Below are positions 25,534-33,020 of a stretch of DNA of 48,106 nucleotides, piece after piece. A model generated the notes under the pieces. The model did not search any database. It was not told the DNA's origin and saw nothing but the letters and a program-made list of their open reading frames with translations. The position numbers and the translations under genes were made by a program. Position 1 is the first letter of the stretch. Every line of letters starts with the position of its first letter. The stretch lies in NCBI GenBank assembly GCA_964407165.1, contig CAYOUJ010000014.1, positions 1 through 48,106 of the forward strand, read 5' to 3'. Source of the stretch: CAZPKH01 sp964407165. GTDB taxonomy: Bacteria; Bacteroidota; Bacteroidia; Bacteroidales; Muribaculaceae.

Positions 25534-27081
25534 TTAGTAGCCGCTGACGAGCGAGATGGAGGCCGACTTGCTCTCGCCTCCGGAAGTGGAGACGGTGGCG
25601 GTGGCGGTGTGTGAGTCGTTGACCACGCAGCCGACGGTGATGGTGACGGAGCTGCCGGCGCCGATGGTGTAAGTCTGCGTGTTGGAGGCGCCGTCGCAGC
25701 GGAGGGTGACGGTCACGGTGACAGCCTCGTCGTTGGGGTTGCGCACCGTGGCGCCCACGTGCTGCACGCGGGTGTCGGGGTTGGCGCGCGAGTCGACGGC
25801 ATACGGCGTGCCGAGCACGACGCCCACGGCGGGACGCTTGATCGACAGGTCGGCCTGGCGGCTGTCTACCTCCATGCCCACATATTCGGCGGTGAAGGCG
25901 TAGTGCAGCTGCTTGTCGCTGCGGGCAAACTCGGGGGTGAACCGATATGTCAGGCGGTCGCCGTTGCGGGTCATGCGCGAGGTGATGTTGGTGGAGCGCC
26001 CCGAGCCGAAGTCGACAAACACGCTGACCTGGTCGACCGGTATGCCCGCGGGCACATTGAGGCTGTATGACACGTCGCCGGCGTGCTTCTTGTCGGCATA
26101 GTATGTGTCGGCGCGGTCGCTGCCGGTGCCGTTGGAGGCGAACGACGAGCTGAACTCACCGTCGACGAAGGTGACTATGCCATACCGCGAGCCTTTTTTG
26201 ACGAAGGCATATCCGTCGGGGCTGACTGCGGTGACGTCCTCATAGTTGGGCGGCACCACCACCTTGCCCTGGTACTTGATGCCCCGACGCGAGCCTTCGG
26301 TGTATACCGAGTATTTAGAGTCGGTGCGGGGGGTCGGTTCCGCGGGCTTGGTGCGCGACTCCCACTGCCGCTTGGTGGTGACGCGGTACAGGTCGTCGAA
26401 CATGGTGTTCTTGTCGGGCTTGAAGCCGCCGCGCTGCTGTCCGCGTGTGTCGATGTAGGCGAAGTTGTTGCCGTAGCCCACCACGGCGGTTCCGTTGTCG
26501 TCGAAGGTCGAGCCGAGGGTGATGTCGCCCATGTTGAAGTTGACGTGCAGCACCTCCGACGGCTTGGCGCGGTTGATGTACACCACATATTTCTCATCCT
26601 TGCTCGGCGTCACCGACGCCCACCCTTTTGAGAAGGGGTGCGCCAGGTCATACTTGCACGGTATCACAACGGTGCCCTCCAGGTTCATGTAGCCCTGCTT
26701 GCCTTTGGCGTTGGCCACACAGATGAGGTCTTCGGAGAGTATCGAGAACTCGGTGCGGTAGCAGCCCGAGGTGAAGGTGCGGATGGTGCCATCCTCCAGT
26801 ATGATGCCGTCGATGCGGTCGCCGTTGTTGTCGCGGGTGCCGAAAAGGCGCGTGGTTGAGGTGTAGGGGTCGATGAAGTCGTACTTGGCGGGGAGGAAAA
26901 CCTTGCCGGCAGGCGAGATGAGGCCCTTCTTGCCGCCGCTGGTGTAGATATAGCTGTTGCCGCCGTAGTATGTGACGCTCTCGTAGCTGGGCTGCTCGGC
27001 CCACACCATGTATTTGGCGTGTGCCAGCGCGGGGAGCATGAGCAGTGCGATGAGCGTCAGGGAGGTGTATATGTGTTTCAT
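25534..27081 (-). CDS. WG-repeat exported protein
   Basis: A 515-residue exported protein with signal peptide MKHIYTSLTLIALLMLPALAHA. The first two-thirds hold WG-type beta repeats (SGGKKGLISPAGKVFLPAKYDFIDP; KGKQGYMNLEGTVVIPCKYD; GSRRGIKYQGKVVVPPNYEDVT), each about 50-70 residues. The C-terminal third is beta-rich with repeated Thr/Val (VTVTVTLRCDG, GAGSSVTITVG), like an immunoglobulin-type domain. WG repeats are thought to be binding surfaces, but no ligand is known. It is 8 nt from the upstream TPR-like lipoprotein gene, so the two are co-transcribed. Confidence 0.82.
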   Translation of the reverse strand: MKHIYTSLTLIALLMLPALAHAKYMVWAEQPSYESVTYYGGNSYIYTSGGKKGLISPAGKVFLPAKYDFIDPYTSTTRLFGTRDNNGDRIDGIILEDGTIRTFTSGCYRTEFSILSEDLICVANAKGKQGYMNLEGTVVIPCKYDLAHPFSKGWASVTPSKDEKYVVYINRAKPSEVLHVNFNMGDITLGSTFDDNGTAVVGYGNNFAYIDTRGQQRGGFKPDKNTMFDDLYRVTTKRQWESRTKPAEPTPRTDSKYSVYTEGSRRGIKYQGKVVVPPNYEDVTAVSPDGYAFVKKGSRYGIVTFVDGEFSSSFASNGTGSDRADTYYADKKHAGDVSYSLNVPAGIPVDQVSVFVDFGSGRSTNITSRMTRNGDRLTYRFTPEFARSDKQLHYAFTAEYVGMEVDSRQADLSIKRPAVGVVLGTPYAVDSRANPDTRVQHVGATVRNPNDEAVTVTVTLRCDGASNTQTYTIGAGSSVTITVGCVVNDSHTATATVSTSGGESKSASISLVSGY

Positions 27082-27089
27082 CTATGTGT

Positions 27090-27734
27090 CTATCTTAGGT
27101 TTGAGAGTCGTTGCTGTATGAGTTTCATGTATTGCTGGTCGTTGGCCTTGCGCGCCAGGGTCTCGGCGCGGGTGAGGTGCTCGACGGCCTTCTGGCGGTT
27201 GTAGGCGGTGCCGCGCAGGCCGTGCGACTTGTAGTCGCAGCCGAGGTCATACTGCGAGTGGTAGTCGTCGGGATAGATCTCCACGGCCTCGAGCAGCAGC
27301 TCGTGTGCGTGCTTGTTGTCGAGCTTGAAGGCACGGCCCAGGTTGGTCTGCATCTGGCGGATTGAGTCGGGCACGTTGCCGGTGTCGGCGCTCTGGCCGC
27401 TCTCGAAACAGATGCGGCTGCAGAGATATTTTGCCTTGTAGCGCACGGGCACCGGCGCTTTTACGTTCATGCTCAGCGACATCATGTTGCTGTAGCCCTG
27501 GGTGGCCGTCGAGGGTGTGTGCAGGGCGATGCACGCCTTGGCGTATATATCCTCATACTTGGCCAGGTCTTTGTGGTTTTCAGTGATGACCAAGGTGGTG
27601 TCGCCGCCGGAGGTGTCCGGCTGGTTGGCGCCGCCGCACGAGGCCATGGCCAGTGACAGCACAAGGACCGCCCCCACGGCAGCCGCGTAGGCGCCGCGCA
27701 GGCGTGGGGATATGCCGATGCCACTTCTGTTCAT
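27090..27734 (-). CDS. TPR-like lipoprotein
   Basis: A 214-residue lipoprotein. The N-terminus is longer than usual (MNRSGIGISPRLRGAYAAA) before the hydrophobic core and lipobox ending SLAMASCGG. The mature part is helical and tetratricopeptide-like: YEDIYAKACIALHTPS, LLLEAVEIYPDDYHSQYDLGCDY, AVEHLTRAETLARKANDQQY. It is probably a periplasm-facing scaffold; partners are unknown. A TACATTTG box (27793-27800) lies about 60 nt upstream, between this gene and structured RNA B. Confidence 0.75.
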   Translation of the reverse strand: MNRSGIGISPRLRGAYAAAVGAVLVLSLAMASCGGANQPDTSGGDTTLVITENHKDLAKYEDIYAKACIALHTPSTATQGYSNMMSLSMNVKAPVPVRYKAKYLCSRICFESGQSADTGNVPDSIRQMQTNLGRAFKLDNKHAHELLLEAVEIYPDDYHSQYDLGCDYKSHGLRGTAYNRQKAVEHLTRAETLARKANDQQYMKLIQQRLSNLR

Positions 27735-27792
27735 AGTGTCACAATGCGTTGGTTGTCAAGCCATGGCGACACCTTGCAGGCTCGGGTTAAGT

Positions 27793-27800
27793 CAAATGTA
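27793..27800 (-). promoter_or_regulatory. -7 box upstream of the TPR lipoprotein operon
   Basis: Minus strand TACATTTG, exact TAnnTTTG. No convincing -33 box at the right distance. It lies just beyond the 3' end of RNA B, so the operon may be transcribed separately from that RNA. Confidence 0.5.
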
Positions 27801-27811
27801 GGTAGAGTTTT

Positions 27812-28166
27812 GAGAAAGAAGGACGTGGGTCGCACTTCGCGTCTTATCCCTCATTTGGAGGCCTTAGGATGCCCGTTGGTGATGGATAAGCGGTCAGAGG
27901 CCCACGTTGGATGATTATATCTTGTATGCCCGGAAAGGGCAAGTCATATCGCTATGACCTGCCTCCGGGTTTATAATCCACCTTGGAGCGTCTACTCCGC
28001 ACTATCTTCTGACCAACTGTGAAGTTCCTAAGTTCCCAAATGAAGAAGATATCGCTCGGAAGAACGTCTTTAGAAAATATGTTTTTCACCCTCCTTTGCC
28101 GCCGGCGCTGTGTGGGGCGTCAGCGCTCGGGAGGGGGCGGATTTGCTACTCTCTTGTGGCTATCCG
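27812..28166 (-). ncRNA. Structured RNA, copy B (about 355 nt, unassigned family)
   Basis: Second copy of the RNA at 2597-2922. Matching helices: 28138-28142/28162-28166 at the 5' end; 28089-28094/28130-28135 (CCCTCC/GGAGGG); 28053-28057/28062-28066 (CGCTC/GAACG where A has GCGTTT/AAACGC); the 27843-27849/27884-27890 hairpin (CTTATCC/GGATAAG); the long-range 27892-27897/28009-28014 pairing (GGTCAG/CTGACC where A has GTCGG/CCGAC); and the closing helix 27823-27829/27901-27907. Unpaired blocks such as GCACTATCTTC and GCCCACGTT (plus-strand reading) are conserved. The transcript ends in CCTTCTTTCTC. No open frame. The AT-rich central hairpin is longer than in A. The family and function are unknown. 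Confidence 0.75.
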
Positions 28167-28170
28167 ATTG

Positions 28171-28200
28171 CAAAGGTACATATTTTTTTCGTTTTGCAAA
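28171..28200 (-). promoter_or_regulatory. Promoter of structured RNA B
   Basis: Minus strand TTTG (28197-28200), 18-nt spacer, TACCTTTG (28171-28178): perfect boxes. The first RNA helix starts five bases downstream. Confidence 0.8.
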
Positions 28201-28302
28201 GAAAAATTAATATTTATCCTCCAAATTGTCAGGTTTAAGGGATGAAATGCGGGGTTTCGTCGGCCGAAAATTACAGCGCGGCCAGCCGGCCGACCGGTAC
28301 GG

Positions 28303-28614
28303 TCACTTGCCGCGGAGGCGGTTGATGGCTGTGCAGACGCCAAACACCAACAGCACCAGGCATGCAAGTGCTATCACCACGCTCCCCATGGCCACGCCGA
28401 GGGCGATGCCGCCAATGCCAAGCACTATCATGAGCAGTATGGTGCTCCAGCGGTCGGGCCTCTGCTGCGCGCGCCGCACGGCCTCCTGCGCTATCGGAGG
28501 CGGACAGCCGCGGCGCACCAGTTCCAGGAACGCCTCCTGCGGCGACATGCCTTGCTCCTCCATCATCCGGCAGGCATCCACCTCTGCGTATGTGCGCTTT
28601 GCGTAATTTGCCAT
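28303..28614 (-). CDS. Small two-segment membrane protein
   Basis: A 103-residue protein, ATG at 28614 (MANYAKRTYAEVDACRMMEE), two bases after the stop of the CobW gene, so translationally linked to it. Residues 1-60 are soluble and helical (MSPQEAFLELVRRGCPPPIAQEAVRRAQQ). Residues about 64-98 are hydrophobic, probably two membrane helices (ILLMIVLGIGGIALGVAMG, VVIALACLVLLVFGVC). I recognise no family. The context suggests a link to metal handling, but this is weak. Confidence 0.7.
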   Translation of the reverse strand: MANYAKRTYAEVDACRMMEEQGMSPQEAFLELVRRGCPPPIAQEAVRRAQQRPDRWSTILLMIVLGIGGIALGVAMGSVVIALACLVLLVFGVCTAINRLRGK

Positions 28615-28616
28615 AA

Positions 28617-29891
28617 TCAAAGGTCGGTAAGGCAGGCGTCAAGGTCGCGGGTTATCTGCTCGCGGTCCATATTGCGCCCGATGAACACTAATTTTTGCAT
28701 CCGGTCGCCGTAGACGTCGTCCCACTCGCGCGCCAGCGACGGCTCGGCGGCCATGAACGCCAGGATCTCTTCCTCGGGCGCCGTGGCATACCACTGCCCG
28801 GCCTCGCCAAGCCGCTTCTGGCGCCCGGCCTGCTCGAAAAGGTACGACATGTCGGTGTTCTCCTTGAAGTAGCACACCCCCTTGGCGCGGATCACCTCCC
28901 TGGGCCACCGGCGCGCGATGAACTCGTCAAAGCGGTCGAGCGAGAACGGCCGGCGGCGATAGTATACAAACGTGCCGATGCCGTATTCCTCCGCCTCCCC
29001 CTCGTCGTGGTGGTGATGATGATGGTGGCAGTGCCCGTGGTCATGCTCGTGCTCGTGGTCATGCTCGTGGTCGTGCTCGTGGTCATGTTCGTGCGGAGTG
29101 GTTCGTAGTTCGTAGTTCGTAGTTCGTAACTCATGCTCGTGCATCTCCTCCTCAAGCTCCTCCACGGGGCGGTCGATCTGCTCGACCCACGCCGCCGAGG
29201 AGGCAACCTGGGCGAAGTTGAACAGGTGCGTGTCGAGCAGGGCTGTCAGCGACACCTCGCAGTAGTCGCACTCGAGTATGCGCGCCTTGGGCTGCAGCGC
29301 GCGCACGGTCTGGCGCACGTGGTCGAGTTGCTGCCGCGTCAGCTCCGACGCCTTGTTGAGCAGCACAATGTTGCAGAACTCTATCTGCTGGATGACAAGG
29401 TTTTCGATGTCCTCCTCGTCGATGTCTGGGCGCGTCAGCGCGTCGCCGCCGCCAAACTCGTCATGCATTCTAAGGGCGTCGACCACCGTGCAGATGCAGT
29501 CGAGCCGCGGCACGCCGTATTTGGTGAACTCGCCCGACATGCGGGGTATCGAGCAGATAGTCTGCGCGATGGGCGCAGGCTCGCAGATGCCGCTGGCCTC
29601 GATGACTATGTAGTCGAACCGGCGCATCTTCAGTATCTCGGTGATCTGGTCCACCAGGTCCATGCGCAGGGTACAGCAGATGCACCCGTTCTGCAGGGCC
29701 ACGAGGCTCTCGTCCTTTTTGCCGACGATGCCCCCTTTCTGTATCAGGTCGGCGTCGATGTTGACCTCGCCGATGTCGTTGACTATCACCGCGAAGCGTA
29801 TGCCCTGGCGGTTGTGGAGTATATTGTTGAGCAGAGTGGTCTTGCCGCTGCCGAGGTATCCGGTGAGCAGCAATACAGGAGTCTCCTTCAT
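28617..29891 (-). CDS. CobW/COG0523 family GTPase (metal chaperone)
   Basis: A 424-residue G3E GTPase. Walker A GYLGSGKTT at residues 11-19, the diagnostic metal-binding CICC motif at residues 70-73, LNKASEL (a NKxD-like guanine motif) and a C-terminal CobW domain (FVYYRRRPFSLDRF). A His-rich stretch (HEHDHEHDHEHDHEHEHDHG then HCHHHHHHHDEG) at about residues 265-295 would bind Zn2+ or a similar metal. Members deliver Zn2+, Co2+ or iron to enzymes. Just before the His stretch, ELRTTNYELRTT is coded by an in-frame ACGAACT heptamer array. The promoter is at 29964-29995 with a leader made largely of repeats. Confidence 0.92.
   Translation of the reverse strand: MKETPVLLLTGYLGSGKTTLLNNILHNRQGIRFAVIVNDIGEVNIDADLIQKGGIVGKKDESLVALQNGCICCTLRMDLVDQITEILKMRRFDYIVIEASGICEPAPIAQTICSIPRMSGEFTKYGVPRLDCICTVVDALRMHDEFGGGDALTRPDIDEEDIENLVIQQIEFCNIVLLNKASELTRQQLDHVRQTVRALQPKARILECDYCEVSLTALLDTHLFNFAQVASSAAWVEQIDRPVEELEEEMHEHELRTTNYELRTTPHEHDHEHDHEHDHEHEHDHGHCHHHHHHHDEGEAEEYGIGTFVYYRRRPFSLDRFDEFIARRWPREVIRAKGVCYFKENTDMSYLFEQAGRQKRLGEAGQWYATAPEEEILAFMAAEPSLAREWDDVYGDRMQKLVFIGRNMDREQITRDLDACLTDL
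29101..29130. repeat. GTTCGTA heptamer array inside the CobW coding sequence
   Basis: About four copies of GTTCGTA lie in frame within the CobW gene and add about ten residues. The same unit is found between genes at 8322-8354 and 29921-29951. Confidence 0.9.
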
Positions 29892-29951
29892 AACTTATAA
29901 CTTATAACTTATAACTTATAGTTTGTAGTTTGTAGCTCGTAGTTCGTAGTT
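29891..29951. repeat. Two joined heptamer arrays in the CobW leader
   Basis: ATAACTT units (29891-29920) joined to GTTTGTA/GTTCGTA units (29921-29951), the same pair of unit types in the same order as at 8281-8354. Confidence 0.9.
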
Positions 29952-29963
29952 CTTTCTGGACTG

Positions 29964-29995
29964 CAAAAATAGCAAAAATGCAAAAACTTCGCAAA
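29964..29995 (-). promoter_or_regulatory. Promoter of the CobW operon
   Basis: Minus strand TTTG (29992-29995), 20-nt spacer, TATTTTTG (29964-29971). It is divergent from the tRNA promoter. No obvious Zur-like operator was identified. Confidence 0.65.
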
Positions 29996-29999
29996 ATAT

Positions 30000-30030
30000 T
30001 TTGCCGCTACGGCAGAAATGCCTATCTTTG
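30000..30030 (+). promoter_or_regulatory. Promoter of the tRNA-Thr gene
   Basis: TTTG (30000-30003), 19-nt spacer, TATCTTTG (30023-30030): perfect boxes. The tRNA begins 54 nt downstream, after an ATAACTT-family array on the opposite strand (30053-30080). Confidence 0.75.
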
Positions 30031-30052
30031 CACCCGAAAAACCTCTCCCTCC

Positions 30053-30080
30053 TAACTATAAGTTATAAGTTATAAGTTAG
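30053..30080. repeat. TATAAGT (ATAACTT-family) heptamer array in the tRNA leader
   Basis: Three to four units of AAGTTAT, the complement of the ATAACTT unit, between the tRNA promoter and the tRNA. Confidence 0.85.
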
Positions 30081-30083
30081 CTT

Positions 30084-30159
30084 GCCGCAATAGCTCAGTT
30101 GGTAGAGCATTTCATTCGTAACGAAAAGGTCGTGGGTTCGAGTCCCACTCGCGGCTCCA
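30084..30159 (+). tRNA. tRNA-Thr, anticodon CGT
   Basis: A 76-nt cloverleaf including an encoded CCA end. D arm GCTC...GAGC, anticodon loop TTCGTAA (CGT, reading ACG), variable loop AGGTC, T arm GTGGG-TTCGAGT-CCCAC. Two positions are A/C mismatches: 6-67 in the acceptor stem and 31-39 at the base of the anticodon loop stem. Both could be tolerated, but two in one tRNA is unusual. Confidence 0.92.
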
Positions 30160-30161
30160 GT

Positions 30162-30199
30162 AATAAAGCAAGCAGCCCTTCCGGGCTGCTTGTTTTATT
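30162..30199 (+). terminator. Rho-independent terminator of tRNA-Thr
   Basis: CAAGCAGCCC (30169-30178), TTCC loop, GGGCTGCTTG (30183-30192), then TTTTATT. The stem extends with AATAAA on the left against the T-run. Confidence 0.95.
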
Positions 30200-30246
30200 G
30201 TATGCGCGCTCCCCGCAAGCAAGGAGGACGGCCTCAGACTATGGAA

Positions 30247-30266
30247 GCGACGCGCCCTCGCGTCGC
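30247..30266. repeat. Single REP-like palindrome
   Basis: GCGACGCG-CCCT-CGCGTCGC, the palindrome of the 2998-3253 array, with the same GGAA flank (GGAAGCGACGCG). It lies in a 150-nt spacer between tRNA-Thr and folD. Part of the unit recurs at 30297. Confidence 0.85.
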
Positions 30267-30349
30267 GGCCCCAGGCGTGCCCGCAGACCTTGGAGGCGAC
30301 GCGTTCATCTTGGTCGGCAAGCCGGCCATCTTTGTAGGCGACCTTACGA

Positions 30350-31222
30350 TTATTTTTGTTGGCGGGCTTGCAGGGTGTTGCGCATGAGCATTGCGATGGT
30401 CATGGGGCCGACCCCCCCGGGGACCGGGGTGATGTAGGCGCACTTTGGAGCCACATTCTTGAAGTCGACGTCGCCGCACAGCCGCCAGCCGCGCTCGCGC
30501 GTGGCGTCCGGGACACGCGTGGTGCCCACGTCGATGACGGTAGCGCCCTCCTTGACCATGTCGGAGGTGACGAAGCCGGGATTGCCGAGGGCGGCGATGA
30601 TGATGTCGGCCTCGCGGCAGATCTCCTTAAGCCCCTCGGTGCGACTGTGGCAGACGGTGACGGTGGCATCGCCGGGCTGCCCTTTCTGCATCATCAGCAT
30701 GGCCACGGGCTTGCCGACGATGTTGCTGCGACCGAGCACCACACAGCGCTTGCCGCGCGTGGGCACATCGTAGCGGCGGAGCAGCTCGACGATGCCGGCG
30801 GGGGTGGCGGGGAGGAAGCATGGCAGGCCGATGGACATGCGGCCCACGTTGACGGGGTGGAATCCGTCGACATCCTTGGCGGGGTCGATGGCCTCGATGA
30901 CGCGCTGCTCGTCGATGTGGCGCGGCAGCGGAAGCTGGACAATGAACCCGTCGACCGTCGGGTCGGCGTTGAGGCGGACGATCTCGGCCAGCAGCGTCTC
31001 CTCGGTGACGTCGTCCTCAAAGCGTATGAGCGTGGAGGCGAATCCGCAGCGCTCGCAGGCCTTGACCTTGTTGGCTACGTAGGTCTCGCTGCCGCCGTCG
31101 TGGCCAACGAGTATTGCCACGAGGTGGGGGGCGCGCTCGCCGCGGGCCTTCATGTCTGCTACTTGTGTTGCGATCTCCGCTTTGATGGCCTCGGAGACGG
31201 CCTTTCCGTCGATTAGTTGCAA
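30350..31222 (-). CDS. folD: Methylene-THF dehydrogenase/methenyl-THF cyclohydrolase FolD
   Basis: A 290-residue bifunctional NADP-linked enzyme that interconverts 5,10-methylene-THF and 10-formyl-THF. It has the catalytic domain motif ETYVANKVKACE, VDGFIVQLPLPRHID, the FolD signature (PATPAGIVELLRRYDV) and the nucleotide-binding VVLGRSNIVGKPVAMLMM. The C-terminal PVPGGVGPMTIAMLM is intact. Family-typical length. Repeats fill the 113-nt space between it and ffh, so co-transcription is uncertain. Confidence 0.97.
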   Translation of the reverse strand: MQLIDGKAVSEAIKAEIATQVADMKARGERAPHLVAILVGHDGGSETYVANKVKACERCGFASTLIRFEDDVTEETLLAEIVRLNADPTVDGFIVQLPLPRHIDEQRVIEAIDPAKDVDGFHPVNVGRMSIGLPCFLPATPAGIVELLRRYDVPTRGKRCVVLGRSNIVGKPVAMLMMQKGQPGDATVTVCHSRTEGLKEICREADIIIAALGNPGFVTSDMVKEGATVIDVGTTRVPDATRERGWRLCGDVDFKNVAPKCAYITPVPGGVGPMTIAMLMRNTLQARQQK

Positions 31223-31229
31223 GGGGATA

Positions 31230-31334
31230 AGGAAATTAAGGAATTTAAGGAATTTAAGGAGATGGGGGAAACTTAGAAGCCCCTTCGCCCCCTTTGGGGG
31301 GACAGGGGGGCTTAGGGGTTTGGGGTGGGCCCCT
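31230..31334. repeat. Composite spacer: GGAATTTAA array plus GC-rich palindromic repeat
   Basis: 31230-31262 has four imperfect copies of AAGGAATTT (also at 44761-44796). 31276-31334 has a copy of the GC-rich repeat (CCCCCTTTGGGGGGACAGG and GTTTGGGGTGGGCCCC) seen inside the ABC-F and histidine kinase genes. It is an intergenic insertion site for both repeat types. Confidence 0.8.
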
Positions 31335-31335
31335 C

Positions 31336-32658
31336 TTAGCGTTTCATGGCCTTGAGGCGCCGGAGCATCTTGGGCGACGTCGCGTCCTTCATCATCTTGC
31401 GCATCTGCTCGAACTGCTTGAGCAGGCGGTTCACCTCCTGGATAGAGGTGCCCGAGCCGCGGGCAATGCGCTGGCGGCGGGAGGAGTTGATAATCTCGGG
31501 GTTGGCGCGTTCCTTGCGGGTCATCGACTGTATGATGGCCTCGATGCCCTTGAAGGCGTCGTCGTCGATGTCGATGTCCTTGATGGCCTTGCCAACGCCG
31601 GGAATCATGGAGGCGAGCTCCTTGATGTTGCCCATCTTCTTGATCTGGTGGATCTGGCCTAAAAAATCGTCGAAGTCAAACTTGTTGCGGCGTATCTTCT
31701 CCTCGAGCTTCTTGGCCTCCTCCTCGTCGTAGAGCTGCTGCGCGCGCTCGACGAGGCTGACGATGTCACCCATGCCGAGGATGCGCTTGGCCATGCGGTC
31801 GGGGTGGAACACCTCCAAGGCCTCCATCTTCTCACCCGTGCCCACCAGCTTGATGGGCTTGGTGACCACGGTGCGGATAGAGAGCGCGGCGCCACCGCGG
31901 GTGTCGCCGTCGAGCTTCGTCAGGACTACGCCGTCGAAGTCGAGGCGCTCGTTGAACTCGCGGGCGGTGTTTACGGCGTCCTGGCCGGTCATCGAGTCGA
32001 CCACGAAGAGCGTCTCCTGGGGGTTGATTGCCTTCTTGATGGCCTCTATCTCCTCCATCATGGCCTCGTCGACGGCCAGGCGGCCGGCGGTGTCGACAAT
32101 GACGAGGTCGAGGTGGTTTGCCTTGGCATATTTGATGCCGTTGAGGGCTATCTCCACGGGGTTCTTGTTGCCCTCCTCGGAGTATACGGGCACGTCGAGC
32201 TGCTCGCCTAATACCTTCAGCTGGTCGATGGCGGCGGGACGGTAGACGTCGCAGGCCACGAGCAGCGGCCGCTTGCCCTTCTCGCTGCGCAGCTTGCGGG
32301 CGAGCTTGCCGCTCATGGTGGTCTTGCCGGAGCCTTGCAGGCCCGACATGAGTATGACTGCGGGGTTGCCGGTGATGTTGAGGGCTGTGGCGGTGCTGCC
32401 CATCAGGGCGGTGAGCTCGTCGTGGACTATCTTGACCATCAGCTCGCCCGGCTTGACGGCTGTGAGCACGTGCTGGCCCAGGGCCTTCTGCTTGACGGTG
32501 TCGACGAAGGTCTTGGCAACCTTGTAGTTGACGTCGGCGTCCACCAGGGCGCGGCGCACCTCCTTGAGGGTTTCGGTGACGTTTATTTCGGTAATGCGGC
32601 CCTCGCCCTTGAGGAGCTTTAGGCCGCGCTCGAGTTTCTCGCTTAGGTTTTCAAACAT
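31336..32658 (-). CDS. ffh: Signal recognition particle protein Ffh
   Basis: A 440-residue SRP54-type GTPase targeting membrane proteins to the translocon. N domain MFENLSEKLERGLKLLKGEGRITE, G domain with Walker A GLQGSGKTT, DTAGRLAVDEAMM, LTKLDGDTRGGAALS, and the M domain with the conserved GSGTSIQEVNRLLKQFEQM near the C-terminus. Complete and of normal length. No SRP RNA is seen next to it. Confidence 0.97.
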   Translation of the reverse strand: MFENLSEKLERGLKLLKGEGRITEINVTETLKEVRRALVDADVNYKVAKTFVDTVKQKALGQHVLTAVKPGELMVKIVHDELTALMGSTATALNITGNPAVILMSGLQGSGKTTMSGKLARKLRSEKGKRPLLVACDVYRPAAIDQLKVLGEQLDVPVYSEEGNKNPVEIALNGIKYAKANHLDLVIVDTAGRLAVDEAMMEEIEAIKKAINPQETLFVVDSMTGQDAVNTAREFNERLDFDGVVLTKLDGDTRGGAALSIRTVVTKPIKLVGTGEKMEALEVFHPDRMAKRILGMGDIVSLVERAQQLYDEEEAKKLEEKIRRNKFDFDDFLGQIHQIKKMGNIKELASMIPGVGKAIKDIDIDDDAFKGIEAIIQSMTRKERANPEIINSSRRQRIARGSGTSIQEVNRLLKQFEQMRKMMKDATSPKMLRRLKAMKR

Positions 32659-32663
32659 AAAAA

Positions 32664-33020
32664 CTACTTGGTCAGTCGGTTAGTGGCTGTGTCGGGGAAG
32701 ATGATGGCGGGGCGGAAAGTCTTGGCCTCCTCGTAGGGCATCGTCGCGTAGGCGATGATGATGATGATGTCGCCCTTCTGCACGCGCCGTGCGGCGGCGC
32801 CGTTGAGGCATATCACACCCGAGCCGCGAGGGCCGGGGATGACGTAGGTGTCGAAGCGCTCGCCGTTGTTGTTGTCGACGATGTACACGCGCTCGCCGGG
32901 GAGTATGTTGGCGGCCTCGATGAGGTCTTCATCGATGGTGATGCTGCCGATGTAGTCGAGGCACGCTTCGGTGACAGTGACACGGTGAATTTTTGACTTC
33001 ACCATTTCTACTTGCATCAT
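32664..33020 (-). CDS. panD: Aspartate 1-decarboxylase PanD
   Basis: A 118-residue pyruvoyl-dependent enzyme that makes beta-alanine for pantothenate. The self-cleavage site is Gly25-Ser26 in YIGSITID; the rest has ERVYIVDNNNGERFDTYVI and GAAARRVQKGD as in the family. The start ATG at 33020 overlaps the panC stop as ATGA, showing tight coupling. Confidence 0.96.
   Translation of the reverse strand: MMQVEMVKSKIHRVTVTEACLDYIGSITIDEDLIEAANILPGERVYIVDNNNGERFDTYVIPGPRGSGVICLNGAAARRVQKGDIIIIIAYATMPYEEAKTFRPAIIFPDTATNRLTK

Noticed and set aside
27090..28166. A single long riboswitch-like leader for the TPR lipoprotein operon
   Set aside because: Kept only as a possibility: an exact TAnnTTTG box lies between the RNA end and the gene, so independent transcription is at least as likely.
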